From Pedobacter endophyticus (lineage in GTDB: Bacteria > Bacteroidota > Bacteroidia > Sphingobacteriales > Sphingobacteriaceae): 64,000 bases of DNA. Both the position numbers and the translations under genes were made by a program. Positions 26,571 through 35,689 of the stretch are shown piece by piece. The notes under the pieces were generated by a model. It had not been told where the DNA came from. It worked only from the letters and a program-made list of their open reading frames with translations, and ran no database searches. The stretch lies in contig NZ_CP064939.1 in assembly GCF_015679185.1 (NCBI RefSeq), positions 5,084,001 through 5,148,000 of the forward strand, written 5' to 3'. Position 1 is the first letter of the stretch, and each line of letters starts with the position of its first letter.

Positions 26571-27950
26571 ATGAAAAAAGAAACTACATTTCAGCAATAT
26601 CCTTTCCGTAATGGGCTTGCCATTTTCGCTATTGCCTTGCTTTTGATCTGGGCGGGATGCAAAAAGGAGACAGTTATAGAATCGAAGGCCGGCTTCAATT
26701 ACGAGATCATTGATCAGAACTTTACCGTTCCCGTAAGGATAAGCTTCGTAAACACCAGTACCGGCGCACAAAACTATGAATGGACATTTGAAGGAGGCAG
26801 CCCTGCCAGCTCCAACAAAAAAGAGCCCGGAATAGTACAGTTCGATCAGGCTGGAACCTACAAAGTGAAATTGAGGGCCTGGAACGACGATAATGAGAGC
26901 GTAAAAGAGGTAACCATACAGCTTGATAGCGCAGTAACTGCAAATTTTGATGCCGTTATCCAAACCAACGATTTTTCTCCCGTGCAGGTAAAAGTTACCA
27001 ATAAGACCATCGGGGCAAGTACATATAAATGGACGTTTGAGGGCGGTACGCCTGCAAGTTCAGAAATTCAACAACCACCCACGGTCAATTTTGTGGATAC
27101 CGGCTTCCATAACATTACCCTTACCGTGGGCAATGGCAGGGCCACCTTTACCAAAACAAAGAAGATCCATGTAGCGCCTGCCCTTGCCCCGGGCTTTGAT
27201 ATCGTTCCCTCATTTGCCGACAACGATATGGAGGCACCATTAACTGCGACCCTACAAAATACAACTATTAGCGGGTTAACGTACACCTGGACCACTACAG
27301 GCGGAACCATTGCCAATACAACCGCCACAAGCCCAAGCATACATTTTAACGACGCCGGAACCTACACCGTTACGTTAAGTGCGAACAATGGTAAGGAGAC
27401 TAAAAAGGTTGAGCGCAGCATTACCGTTTTGCCAAATAAAAATCTGCGCACTTTTACCGATATCAAGCTGGGGGTGAATACCGCACACGGCACCATCGGA
27501 AGCTTCTTTTCGACCAGTTTACGTAAAACATTTAAAAAGGGTGATGATTTGAGCAGCAATGGAAAATATATCGATATCGTATACTTTGGCCTCAACCAGA
27601 ACTTTGCCTATAACAAGTTCCTCTCGCCCGATTCGGCAGCTGCCTATACTTTTAACGCCATTCCGCAGGCCATGAGCAATAAGGTCGTCAATGTTCAGGA
27701 AAACTGTGCATGTGGAAGCATAATGACCAGTGCCGATTTTGAAGGCATAACCAATGGCATTGCCTTTAAGGATTACACGATCAACCCAAGTGCCGCGGGC
27801 AAAAAGCAATTTACCAATGCTGCCGTACCCCGAATAGTCCTTTACCAAACCGCCGATGGCAGAAAGGGCGCCATCAAGATCAAGCAATACATGGCCAACG
27901 GTAGCCAATCCTATATCGTGATCGATATCAAGGTACAAAAAACACCCTAA
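26571..27950 (+). CDS. PKD-domain lipoprotein
   Basis: 459 residues. A lipobox (LLIWAGC, Cys ~30) predicts lipid anchoring. At least three PKD domains follow (~residues 37-125, 125-210, 215-290), marked by YEWTFEGGSPASS, YKWTFEGGTPASS and YTWTTTGGTI, each followed by a G-T/F-Y/H-x-V/I-T-L strand. A C-terminal region of ~165 residues (TDIKLGVNTAHGTIGSFFST onward) has no domain I recognise. Between porV and a barrel gene with 17-base gaps on both sides, it is probably part of the same surface complex. PKD domains usually mediate protein contacts. Confidence 0.8.
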   Translation: MKKETTFQQYPFRNGLAIFAIALLLIWAGCKKETVIESKAGFNYEIIDQNFTVPVRISFVNTSTGAQNYEWTFEGGSPASSNKKEPGIVQFDQAGTYKVKLRAWNDDNESVKEVTIQLDSAVTANFDAVIQTNDFSPVQVKVTNKTIGASTYKWTFEGGTPASSEIQQPPTVNFVDTGFHNITLTVGNGRATFTKTKKIHVAPALAPGFDIVPSFADNDMEAPLTATLQNTTISGLTYTWTTTGGTIANTTATSPSIHFNDAGTYTVTLSANNGKETKKVERSITVLPNKNLRTFTDIKLGVNTAHGTIGSFFSTSLRKTFKKGDDLSSNGKYIDIVYFGLNQNFAYNKFLSPDSAAAYTFNAIPQAMSNKVVNVQENCACGSIMTSADFEGITNGIAFKDYTINPSAAGKKQFTNAAVPRIVLYQTADGRKGAIKIKQYMANGSQSYIVIDIKVQKTP

Positions 27951-27967
27951 CCCCTAATCGCTCTATT

Positions 27968-29812
27968 ATGAACATAATACATTATTTCAGCCAAAAAGAA
28001 CATGGTTTAAAGCTTAGAATGAGGGGTTCAGCGCTATGTCTCAACTTGCGCCCTGTTCTTTCTACTTTCAGCTCTCAGCTTTGGTCTTTCAGTTTTAAGC
28101 TCACCCTTGCTTTAGTCTTTTCGCTTTTAGCTTTCAGCTTTAGCTCGAAGGCACAGAACATCAATATAGAAAGCTTAAAAGGGATTGGCAAGGCAAAGCC
28201 CATTCGGGTAAGTGGCGGGATCAATGCCAATAGTGTCATGTTTGCCGGAAACGGCGCCACCATGCGTAGTCCCTTTACCTACTTTTTGCAGGGCAGCGTA
28301 AATGCGAACTTGTTCGGGCAAATCAACCTCCCTTTCAGCTTTAACCTGACCAATAGCGGCCATGGCTTTAGCTACCCGACGCTGCCCAACCGATTGAGCC
28401 TAAACCCCACCTATAAGTGGATATCTGGGCATATTGGCGATGTCTCGATGACATTCTCGCCCTATACCCTCAATGGCCACCAGTTCAGGGGGCTCGGCTT
28501 CGACCTAACTCCCGACGGCCCATGGAAGGTTAGCGCTATGTATGGCCGGCTGAACAAGGCGGTGGAATACGACCCGATGGTTAACAACGCACAGCCGGGC
28601 TACAAAAGGATGGGTTACGGGGCGAAAGTGGGTTTTGAAAAGACGAAATACATGGTCGGTTTGACCGTATTTAGGGCAAAGGACGAAATAAGCTCACTGG
28701 TAAACAGGCCCGACAGCCTATTGATCTTTCCGCAATCCAATCTGGTGATGAGCTGGGAGGCAAGGGTGAAGCCAATGAAGGGGCTGGAGCTATCTACAGA
28801 GTTCGCCACGAGCGGGCTTACCCGCGATCTCAGGGATACCAGTGAGAAGGCAGGGAGGAGAAACTATCTAAACCTGTTATCAAAGGGGAATGCCTCCACC
28901 GCTTATTACAACGCCTTCAAGTCGCAATTAAACTATAGCTATAAAAAAAGTACCCTGGGCGTGGGCTACGAGAGGGTGGCGCCCGGCTACCAAACCCTCG
29001 GTGCCTATTACTTCAACAGCGACCTTGAGAATATTACCGTAAATATGTCACAGGTTTTCTTAAAAGATAAGGCGAACATAGCCGTAAATGTGGGCTTTCA
29101 ACGAGATGACCTCGATCACAACAAGGCATCGGGAACGCGGAGGTTTGTGGGGTCGGCCAATTTGGGCTATAATCCGAGCGAAAAGGTGCAGACCACTGTA
29201 AGTTACTCCAATTTTCAAACCTATATGAACATGCGGCCCCAGTTTGATTACATCAATCAAGCCTCGCAGTTTCAGAACATCGACACGCTGAACTATATTC
29301 AGATCTCGCAAAATGCCAATGCCAACGTAAACTGGATGACCAGAAAGAATGAAAAACAAACGCAGGCGCTCAACCTAAATCTGAGCTTTCAAGACGCCAC
29401 AGACCAGCAGGGCGGCATTGTGGCCAATGGAAATGCTTCACAATTCTATAATCTTGCCGCAGCGTACAATGTGGTCCTAATAAAGCAGGGGATGGGTTTT
29501 ACGCTTGCCTATAATACGAGTTATAATACCATCGGGAAGAACGATTTCCTTACCATGGGTCCTACTTTGTCGGTAAACGCAAAGTTCTTAAAAAAAACAT
29601 TGGTTACAGGGTTCTCAACCTCCTACAACCTGAGTAATTCGTTGGGGGTAAGGCAGAGTAGCGTATTAAACATAAGGGCCAATGCATCGTATGTGGTATT
29701 GAAAAAACATAACCTCAACTTCAGCTTAATGAATCAAAACAGAAACCTGGTGAGCAAGGGCAAAACCAACGATATGACGGCGACCTTGGGATACGGATAT
29801 AGTTTTAAATAA
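27968..29812 (+). CDS. outer-membrane beta-barrel protein of unknown role
   Basis: 614 residues. A long N-terminus ends in a hydrophobic signal segment (SLLAFSFSSKAQ). The body is dominated by alternating hydrophobic/polar strands and ends in GYGYSFK, a terminal aromatic typical of outer-membrane barrels. An early globular part (IGKAKPIRVSGGINANSVMF) may plug the barrel. It is the last gene of the porV operon, and a strong bidirectional terminator follows 33 bases later. The DNA coding for the signal peptide is built from the dispersed intergenic words seen near 49900. Function unknown; a channel or anchor for the island's exported proteins is a guess. Confidence 0.65.
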   Translation: MNIIHYFSQKEHGLKLRMRGSALCLNLRPVLSTFSSQLWSFSFKLTLALVFSLLAFSFSSKAQNINIESLKGIGKAKPIRVSGGINANSVMFAGNGATMRSPFTYFLQGSVNANLFGQINLPFSFNLTNSGHGFSYPTLPNRLSLNPTYKWISGHIGDVSMTFSPYTLNGHQFRGLGFDLTPDGPWKVSAMYGRLNKAVEYDPMVNNAQPGYKRMGYGAKVGFEKTKYMVGLTVFRAKDEISSLVNRPDSLLIFPQSNLVMSWEARVKPMKGLELSTEFATSGLTRDLRDTSEKAGRRNYLNLLSKGNASTAYYNAFKSQLNYSYKKSTLGVGYERVAPGYQTLGAYYFNSDLENITVNMSQVFLKDKANIAVNVGFQRDDLDHNKASGTRRFVGSANLGYNPSEKVQTTVSYSNFQTYMNMRPQFDYINQASQFQNIDTLNYIQISQNANANVNWMTRKNEKQTQALNLNLSFQDATDQQGGIVANGNASQFYNLAAAYNVVLIKQGMGFTLAYNTSYNTIGKNDFLTMGPTLSVNAKFLKKTLVTGFSTSYNLSNSLGVRQSSVLNIRANASYVVLKKHNLNFSLMNQNRNLVSKGKTNDMTATLGYGYSFK

Positions 29813-29845
29813 ATGAAGGTCTTCAATGCAATGCATAATTCAACA

Positions 29846-29881
29846 AAAAAAGGGTTGCTCTTTTTGGAGCAACCCTTTTTT
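29846..29881. terminator. bidirectional intrinsic terminator
   Basis: A perfect 15-pair stem (AAAAAAGGGTTGCTC and its complement) with a six-base loop and A/T runs on both sides. It serves the barrel gene on the plus strand and the tRNA pair on the minus strand. Confidence 0.9.
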
Positions 29882-29902
29882 GTTGGGAGCAATTCCCATT
29901 TG

Positions 29903-29986
29903 TACTCGGGGCGGGAATCGAACCCGCACGCCTTTGAAAGCACAGGATTTTAAGTCCTGCGTGTCTACCAGTTCCACCACCCGAGC
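29903..29986 (-). tRNA. tRNA-Leu (anticodon TAA)
   Basis: On the minus strand a full cloverleaf of 84 nucleotides begins GCTCGGGTGGTGGAACTGG and has an anticodon loop CTTAAAA (anticodon TAA), a class II variable arm and a T-loop TTCGATT. The acceptor stem closes with one G-T pair, and A is the discriminator base. CCA is not encoded. Confidence 0.95.
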
Positions 29987-30057
29987 ATTAGTCGATCCCG
30001 AATCCTCGGGTGAATAATGTTTTAAAATAAATGCCTTTCGGTAGGAAAGGCATTTAG

Positions 30058-30130
<73 letters not shown>

Positions 30131-30223
30131 ATTTACAAAACTATTGTGTCGTTTTGATTTGGTGATGCAAATATAGACAGATTTCTATTTCTGTCAAGAG
30201 ATTTTTTATTTAAAATTTAATAA

Positions 30224-30712
30224 TTAATTTAAATTGCTGGCTTTCAGTGCAAGTAAAATTAAATCAGTTTCAAATCCTCTTCCCTGAAGGTAAGCCACCA
30301 GCTTCATTTTTTTCTTTATCGGGTTCGATTCTTGCATCACGCCAGCCTTTTTGAGCGCCAGGGTTTGCAAAGTTTCCATATAATCGTCGTCATCGAGGCT
30401 ATACAGTGCTTTTTGTAAAATCCTATCCGGAACGCCCTTGAGCTTCAGACCCTGTTTAATTTTGATCCGTCCCCATTTTTTTATACCGAACTTACCCGAA
30501 GCATACTGTTTGGCGAAACGTTCCTCATTTAAAAAATTATTGACAATAAGTTCGCTTAAAACCTCTTCCAGTTCATCGCCACGCATGCCCCATTCTACCA
30601 ACTTATAGCGCACCTCTTTTTGCGAACGTTCTTGATAAGCACAAAAATGCTCGGCCTTTGCCAACGCCTGCTTTTTATCTAATATTGTTGAATCCGTGTT
30701 ACCGCTTTTCAT
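30224..30712 (-). CDS. recX: regulatory protein RecX
   Basis: 162 residues, within the usual RecX range. The family's three-helix repeats are visible: KAEHFCAYQERSQKEVRYKLVEWG (~residue 19), LIVNNFLNEERFAKQYASGK (~55) with KWGRIKIKQGLKLKGV, and a C-terminal KLVAYLQGRGFE repeat (~137). RecX binds RecA filaments and damps recombination. The gene stands alone, divergent from murF-alr, with a ~60-base shared upstream region; recA is not in the window. Confidence 0.9.
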   Translation of the reverse strand: MKSGNTDSTILDKKQALAKAEHFCAYQERSQKEVRYKLVEWGMRGDELEEVLSELIVNNFLNEERFAKQYASGKFGIKKWGRIKIKQGLKLKGVPDRILQKALYSLDDDDYMETLQTLALKKAGVMQESNPIKKKMKLVAYLQGRGFETDLILLALKASNLN

Positions 30713-30773
30713 AATTAAATCCTGAAATTCGTAAAAATATAAACGAATACCTTATTTTTCTGGAATAAATCTG

Positions 30774-33233
30774 ATGCAGAACCCGACATACACCGTTTTA
30801 AAAGTTGCAGAAATATTAAATGCCGATGCTAAATTAGTTGATGAACAGCGCGTTGTTCAATATTTGGTAATTGATAGCCGCTCGATCTTGATTCCAGAAA
30901 ATTCTTTGTTCTTTGCCTTGTCATCGCACAGAAACGGGCACGACTTTATCGAAGACGCTTACATCAGGGGGATTCGGAATTTTGTAATCACCGAGCATAA
31001 ATATGCTCATAAATATCCTGATTGCAATATCTTAATCGTTTCGAATGCTTTGATGGCCTTACAACAACTCGCAGGATATCATCGCAGTCAATATAATTTA
31101 AAAACCATCGGAATAACCGGAAGTAATGGAAAAACGATTGTAAAAGAATGGCTGTACCAACTTTTAGCCGCCGATGAAAATATTGTTCGAAGCCCCAAAA
31201 GCTATAACTCACAAATTGGCGTTCCGTTGTCTGTATGGCAGATTCAGTCCGAAAATACGCTGGGGATTTTTGAGGCGGGCATTTCAGGAGTAAACGAAAT
31301 GGAAACGCTTGCAGATATTATTCAACCTCAAATTGGGGTGTTGACCAATATTGGCGAAGCGCATGCCGAAGGTTTTCACTCGAAAAAGGAAAAGCTAAAA
31401 GAGAAACTTAAGCTGTTTAAAGATGCTGAACTGTTTGTTTATTCTCCGGACTATGTTACTGATTTCAACTTCAGAGATTTACCCGGAAAAAAGCGCTTTA
31501 GCTGGAGCAGCACGCGGGGCGCCGATCTGCGCATTATTGCTGTTGAACCCATAGCGCAAAACTGTTATTTGAGAGCGATTTACCTGGATAGAGAGATCGA
31601 ATGCATGTTGCCATTTAAAGATCGTGCCTCGATAGAAAATGGTATGATTTGTTGGGCAACCTTACTTGCGCTAGGCTACTCGCCCGAACAAGCCGATGAA
31701 CGGCTCGAAAGATTAAGCCCCGTAAGTATGCGCCTGGAACTTAAAACTGGTATTAATCAGTGCTCGGTTATCGACGATTCGTACAGTGCCGATATTTCTT
31801 CGCTCGCCATTGCCCTCGATTTTCTCAATCAGCAAAACCAGCATCCCAAGAAAACGGTAATTTTATCAGAATTATTTGAAACCGGACGGGATGACCTGCA
31901 TTTATATACCGAAATTGCCGCATTGTTGGCGCAAAAAAAGGTCGACCGATTGATAGGCATTGGAAAACATATTTCAAATTTTGCCCACCTTTTCAACATC
32001 GAGAAAGCATTTTTTGAAGACACCAGCGCTTTCATCAGGAATTTTCCGGCATTGCATTTCAATCAGGAAACCATTTTGGTAAAAGGGGCCCGGCGCTTCG
32101 AGTTTGCCAAAATCAGTAAGCTGCTTACCCAGAAAATTCACGATACGGTGCTCGAAATTAACCTGAATGCGATGGTTAACAATTTGCAGTTTTATCGTTC
32201 AAAAATAAAGCCCGGCGTTAAAATTATGGCAATGGTAAAGGCTTTTTCGTATGGAAGCGGGAGTTTCGAGGTCGCCAATTTACTGCAATTTCATAAAGTT
32301 GATTATTTGGCTGTTGCTTATGCCGATGAGGGCATTGCTTTGCGCAAGGCAGGTATTAGCCTGCCAATTATGGTCATGAGTCCTGAGCAATCTGCTTTTG
32401 ATGCCATTATAAAATACAGGCTCGAGCCCGAAATTTACAGCCTCGAAATCCTTCATAGTTTTAATTCGGCCCTTTCAGATTATGATTTTGACTATCCTAT
32501 CCATATAAAAATCGACAGCGGCATGCATCGTTTAGGCTTCGATGATGCTGAAATTGACCAGCTCTTGCCGATACTAACAAATGCGAAACAATTAAAGGTT
32601 CAAAGCATTTTTTCGCATCTTGTAGCCAGTGGCGAAGCAGAGCACGATGGTTTTACACAGGCGCAAATCAATAAGTTTACCATCATTTCAAATCAGCTGA
32701 TAGATGTTTTGGGCTATCAACCGTTATTGCATATAGCCAATACTTCGGGCATTAGTCGCTGGCCAGGTGCTCAGCTAGATATGGTGCGTTTGGGAATTGG
32801 TCTGTACGGCTTCGACTCGGTGCTGACCGACAATCGCGGGCTTCAAACCACAATGGCCCTGAAAACAACCGTAACCCAGGTGAAAGCGTTAACCAGCGGT
32901 GAAACAGTCGGCTATAGCAGGAGAGGGGTGTTGCCCAACGGCGGTACCATTGCTACGGTTAAAATCGGTTACGCCGACGGTTATAATCGTTCCTTTGGAA
33001 ATGGCGTGGGCAAAATGATTGTTAACGGACATTTAGTGCCTACAATTGGTTCTATTTGTATGGATATGACGATGTTGGATGTGACGGGGATTGACGTAAA
33101 ACCGGGCGATGAGGCTATTGTTTTCAATCATGAACGTACGATTGCGCAGCTGGCCGAACAAATTGGTACTATCCCGTACGAAATCCTGACCAACGTATCG
33201 CAAAGGGTAAAACGGATTTATTTTTATGAATAA
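30774..33233 (+). CDS. murF/alr: bifunctional UDP-MurNAc-tripeptide:D-Ala-D-Ala ligase / alanine racemase
   Basis: 819 residues joining two enzymes of D-alanine and peptidoglycan synthesis. Residues 1-~450 are MurF, which adds D-Ala-D-Ala to UDP-MurNAc-tripeptide with ATP; the P-loop GITGSNGKT is at ~113-121. Residues ~458-819 are alanine racemase (PLP enzyme), beginning VLEINLNAMVNNLQFYRSK; the PLP lysine is expected at ~489 in MVKAFSYGSG, and the catalytic Tyr region GYSRRG is near residue 720. This fusion is characteristic of Bacteroidota. The ATG at 30774 fits the MurF N-terminus. It is transcribed away from recX. Cytoplasmic and expected to be essential. Confidence 0.95.
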   Translation: MQNPTYTVLKVAEILNADAKLVDEQRVVQYLVIDSRSILIPENSLFFALSSHRNGHDFIEDAYIRGIRNFVITEHKYAHKYPDCNILIVSNALMALQQLAGYHRSQYNLKTIGITGSNGKTIVKEWLYQLLAADENIVRSPKSYNSQIGVPLSVWQIQSENTLGIFEAGISGVNEMETLADIIQPQIGVLTNIGEAHAEGFHSKKEKLKEKLKLFKDAELFVYSPDYVTDFNFRDLPGKKRFSWSSTRGADLRIIAVEPIAQNCYLRAIYLDREIECMLPFKDRASIENGMICWATLLALGYSPEQADERLERLSPVSMRLELKTGINQCSVIDDSYSADISSLAIALDFLNQQNQHPKKTVILSELFETGRDDLHLYTEIAALLAQKKVDRLIGIGKHISNFAHLFNIEKAFFEDTSAFIRNFPALHFNQETILVKGARRFEFAKISKLLTQKIHDTVLEINLNAMVNNLQFYRSKIKPGVKIMAMVKAFSYGSGSFEVANLLQFHKVDYLAVAYADEGIALRKAGISLPIMVMSPEQSAFDAIIKYRLEPEIYSLEILHSFNSALSDYDFDYPIHIKIDSGMHRLGFDDAEIDQLLPILTNAKQLKVQSIFSHLVASGEAEHDGFTQAQINKFTIISNQLIDVLGYQPLLHIANTSGISRWPGAQLDMVRLGIGLYGFDSVLTDNRGLQTTMALKTTVTQVKALTSGETVGYSRRGVLPNGGTIATVKIGYADGYNRSFGNGVGKMIVNGHLVPTIGSICMDMTMLDVTGIDVKPGDEAIVFNHERTIAQLAEQIGTIPYEILTNVSQRVKRIYFYE

Positions 33234-33439
33234 ATTGGTTCATTAGTTCATTGGGCAGGGCGCAGAGATAGATGGCACAATAACCAATAATCAATACCCA
33301 ACATCCAATTAATCAATGACCAAAAATCAATGGCCAATAACAATTGAGCAATTAACCAGTTTAACCAATTAATCAATAAGGTAATTAAACAATTCAGCAA
33401 TTACCCAACTAAACAAGTTTTTTTGAATAAGTTTGCAGC

Positions 33440-34030
33440 ATGAATAAGGTCAGCAAATCCATTTTAAACTATTTTATTAAAGGTTTATTGGTTGTGATCC
33501 CCATTGCGGTGAGTATTTTCATTGTTATTTGGGCGGTTACAACGGTAGATAGCTGGCTGAATGTGAACAACATCTTAGGCGTAAATCCTAAAACCGGCGA
33601 AAGCAGGAACATTCCCGGATTGGGTCTGTTAACAGTTTTGACCATCATTTTAATCACTGGAATTTTTGTAACCAATTTGGTTACAGAGCCAATGTACAGC
33701 TGGTTTCAGCGGATGATGAAGCGGTTACCATTGCTCAACTTCATTTACTCATCGATAAAAGATTTAACTGAGGCTTTTGTTGGCGATGAAAAGAAGTTTA
33801 ACCACCCCGTTTTGGTAGAGGTTGAGGGCGATTTGAAAAAAATCGGGTTTCTTACGCAAAGCGATCTCACAAAACTCGGCCTTCCCGAAGAGGTGGCCGT
33901 TTATTTTCCGTTATCTTACTCTTTCGCCGGACAGCTTTGTATTGTTAAAAAAGATAAGGTACAGGATTTAAAAATGAGCGCTGCCGATGCCATGAAACTG
34001 GTAGTAAGCGGCGGTGTTAGTGGACTTTAG
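33440..34030 (+). CDS. DUF502 family membrane protein
   Basis: 196 residues. Two transmembrane helices are clear: GLLVVIPIAVSIFIVIWAV (~residue 15) and LLTVLTIILITGIFVTNLV (~63). Between and after them are the family's typical stretches (NIPGLGLL and PLLNFIYSSIKDLTEAF) and a soluble C-terminal part with VEVEGDLKKIGFLTQ. Biochemical role unknown. The next gene starts 12 bases downstream, so the two may be co-transcribed. The 206 bases upstream are low-complexity CAATTAA-like words. Confidence 0.85.
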   Translation: MNKVSKSILNYFIKGLLVVIPIAVSIFIVIWAVTTVDSWLNVNNILGVNPKTGESRNIPGLGLLTVLTIILITGIFVTNLVTEPMYSWFQRMMKRLPLLNFIYSSIKDLTEAFVGDEKKFNHPVLVEVEGDLKKIGFLTQSDLTKLGLPEEVAVYFPLSYSFAGQLCIVKKDKVQDLKMSAADAMKLVVSGGVSGL

Positions 34031-34042
34031 CTAAAGCGAAAA

Positions 34043-34387
34043 ATGATTCAGATTTACCATAACAACAGATGTACGAAAAGCCGTCAGGCGTTACAAGCGT
34101 TAGAAAACAGCGGAAAGGATTTCGAAGTGATTTATTATTTGGAAACCCCGCCCGATAAAACCACGCTCGAGAAATTGATTGAGAAGCTGAATATTGGCCC
34201 GCTCGATTTAATCCGTAAGAGTGAAAAGATTTATATCGAGCGCTATAAAGGCCAAAATTTAACCGATGCGGAATGGATTGACGCGATGGTTGAAAATCCG
34301 ATTCTTATCGAAAGGCCCATTGTGGTATGGGGCGATAAAGCCGTAATTGCCAGACCAACGCAGCGAATTAACGACGTTTTGGGATAA
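34043..34387 (+). CDS. ArsC-family glutaredoxin-like reductase
   Basis: 114 residues, full length for the ArsC family. The active-site Cys10 lies in IYHNNRCTKSRQAL, and the late motif ENPILIERPIVV (~residue 85) matches arsenate reductases that use glutathione and glutaredoxin. A family member of the YffB type with another role is possible, since no arsenic resistance genes are nearby. The gene follows the DUF502 gene by 12 bases. Confidence 0.8.
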   Translation: MIQIYHNNRCTKSRQALQALENSGKDFEVIYYLETPPDKTTLEKLIEKLNIGPLDLIRKSEKIYIERYKGQNLTDAEWIDAMVENPILIERPIVVWGDKAVIARPTQRINDVLG

Positions 34388-34620
34388 GCCAATCGTCAAT
34401 GGTGGCATAGCGAAAGAATCTGTTTTAGAATGATCACTGAACCATTCAATTACCAGCACAAAGCAACCCTTGTGTTATCTAAGTGTTCATCCAAAATGTT
34501 CTTTTTTGTCGTAGCGAGACGCTAGGACGAGGTAGGGGCCAAATGGACGGAACGCCAACTGCGAACGGTCGTTATTCCCAATTTAATTGGGATTCTTAAC
34601 GCTAATGCGCTCGCTTTAGT

Positions 34621-34844
34621 CCCGTACATACCTATCGTGTGGACACATCTTTGAAACGTCGTTTCAAACTAGAACACTCAAATAACGATAAAATTTTATG
34701 GAGTTATCCAAGAACGGTCGTCATCCTCAGCTTGACTGGGGATCTTAATGCACAATAATTGGGTGCCTTGCATTCAGATTCCCGCCTGCGCGGGAATGAC
34801 GATGAGTTGAAAGGAAATGTGTCCACACGATAGCTACATACGGG
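34621..34844. mobile_element. MITE-like element with ~28-bp terminal inverted repeats
   Basis: The left end 34621-34648 and the right end 34817-34844 are inverted copies with a 17-base perfect core (CTATCGTGTGGACACAT). The ~170 bases between carry no gene and include pieces of the dispersed word CCGCCTGCGCGGGAATGACG. It lies in a 608-base gene-free stretch (34388-34995) otherwise made of similar repeats. No transposase is seen, so mobilisation would need one in trans. Confidence 0.5.
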
Positions 34845-34995
34845 ACCGCCTGCGCGGGAATGACGACCGCCTTGAAAACGTCACGCCATAGTGATTTTTT
34901 CACTAGAAAACTAAAAATCAGGATGACTGTATATTTTTATTGTGTATGCCCCAACCAGGTATTAATAAACCATTTGAACTTTTTTCGCTATCGGA

Positions 34996-35493
34996 TTAAA
35001 AGATACTTCTGCTTGTAAATAATAAAAATAGGATAACAATAAAGGCAAAAAGTATTCGCATAAAATATTCTCGGGTAAACAAACCAATCAAAATCAACAA
35101 ATCATCGTCTGTATTGGTGTGGATTAAACCCGTTCCTGTCGATGAATTGTAGATAAGCTGCTTATCGGCATGGTTGTTAAGAGACCATCGGCTTAACCAG
35201 CTGTTTTGAAATGTCCAATCGAACTGCTCACCCGAAACAAATGATATTCTTGCCTTAAAGCCCAACCAATCGTATTTAATTATTGCTATTACCTCGTTTT
35301 TGTTGTTAATTACCTTGGTTTCAGGATTTGAATAACCCTCGCTCCTTAAAATGTAAACGCCTTGCTGGGTGGTAGCAATCGCCGAATTTTTTAATGCACT
35401 GAAACTGATCGAAAATTTGAGCAGCGCATCATCAAATACATGATAATTACTGTCAAACAGGCTTTTTCTCCAGTTTAGTGTTTTCGAAATCAT
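34996..35493 (-). CDS. hypothetical protein with C-terminal membrane helix
   Basis: 165 residues. A soluble N-terminal part with several strand-like segments (KARISFVSGEQFDWTFQNSW near residue 80) is followed by one strongly hydrophobic helix at the end (ILFAFIVILFLLF). No signal peptide, so a tail-anchored arrangement is possible. I recognise no family. It stands alone between repeat-rich intergenic DNA and the LOG-family gene. Confidence 0.6.
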   Translation of the reverse strand: MISKTLNWRKSLFDSNYHVFDDALLKFSISFSALKNSAIATTQQGVYILRSEGYSNPETKVINNKNEVIAIIKYDWLGFKARISFVSGEQFDWTFQNSWLSRWSLNNHADKQLIYNSSTGTGLIHTNTDDDLLILIGLFTREYFMRILFAFIVILFLLFTSRSIF

Positions 35494-35689
35494 TTAAAAG
35501 GTGGTTTTGAAATTTAGACTGCCGTAAAAGCCAATCGTTAAAACAAGTCTACAGAATAAAAAAGCGCCTTGCTTAAACAAACGCTTATTTAAATAAGAGA
35601 GATTAAATGTTGAATGATTCAATGGTTGAATGACTGAATGTGTGAATCAGTTTCAATCTTGCTAATCCTGAAAATCGGCTAATCCTGCT

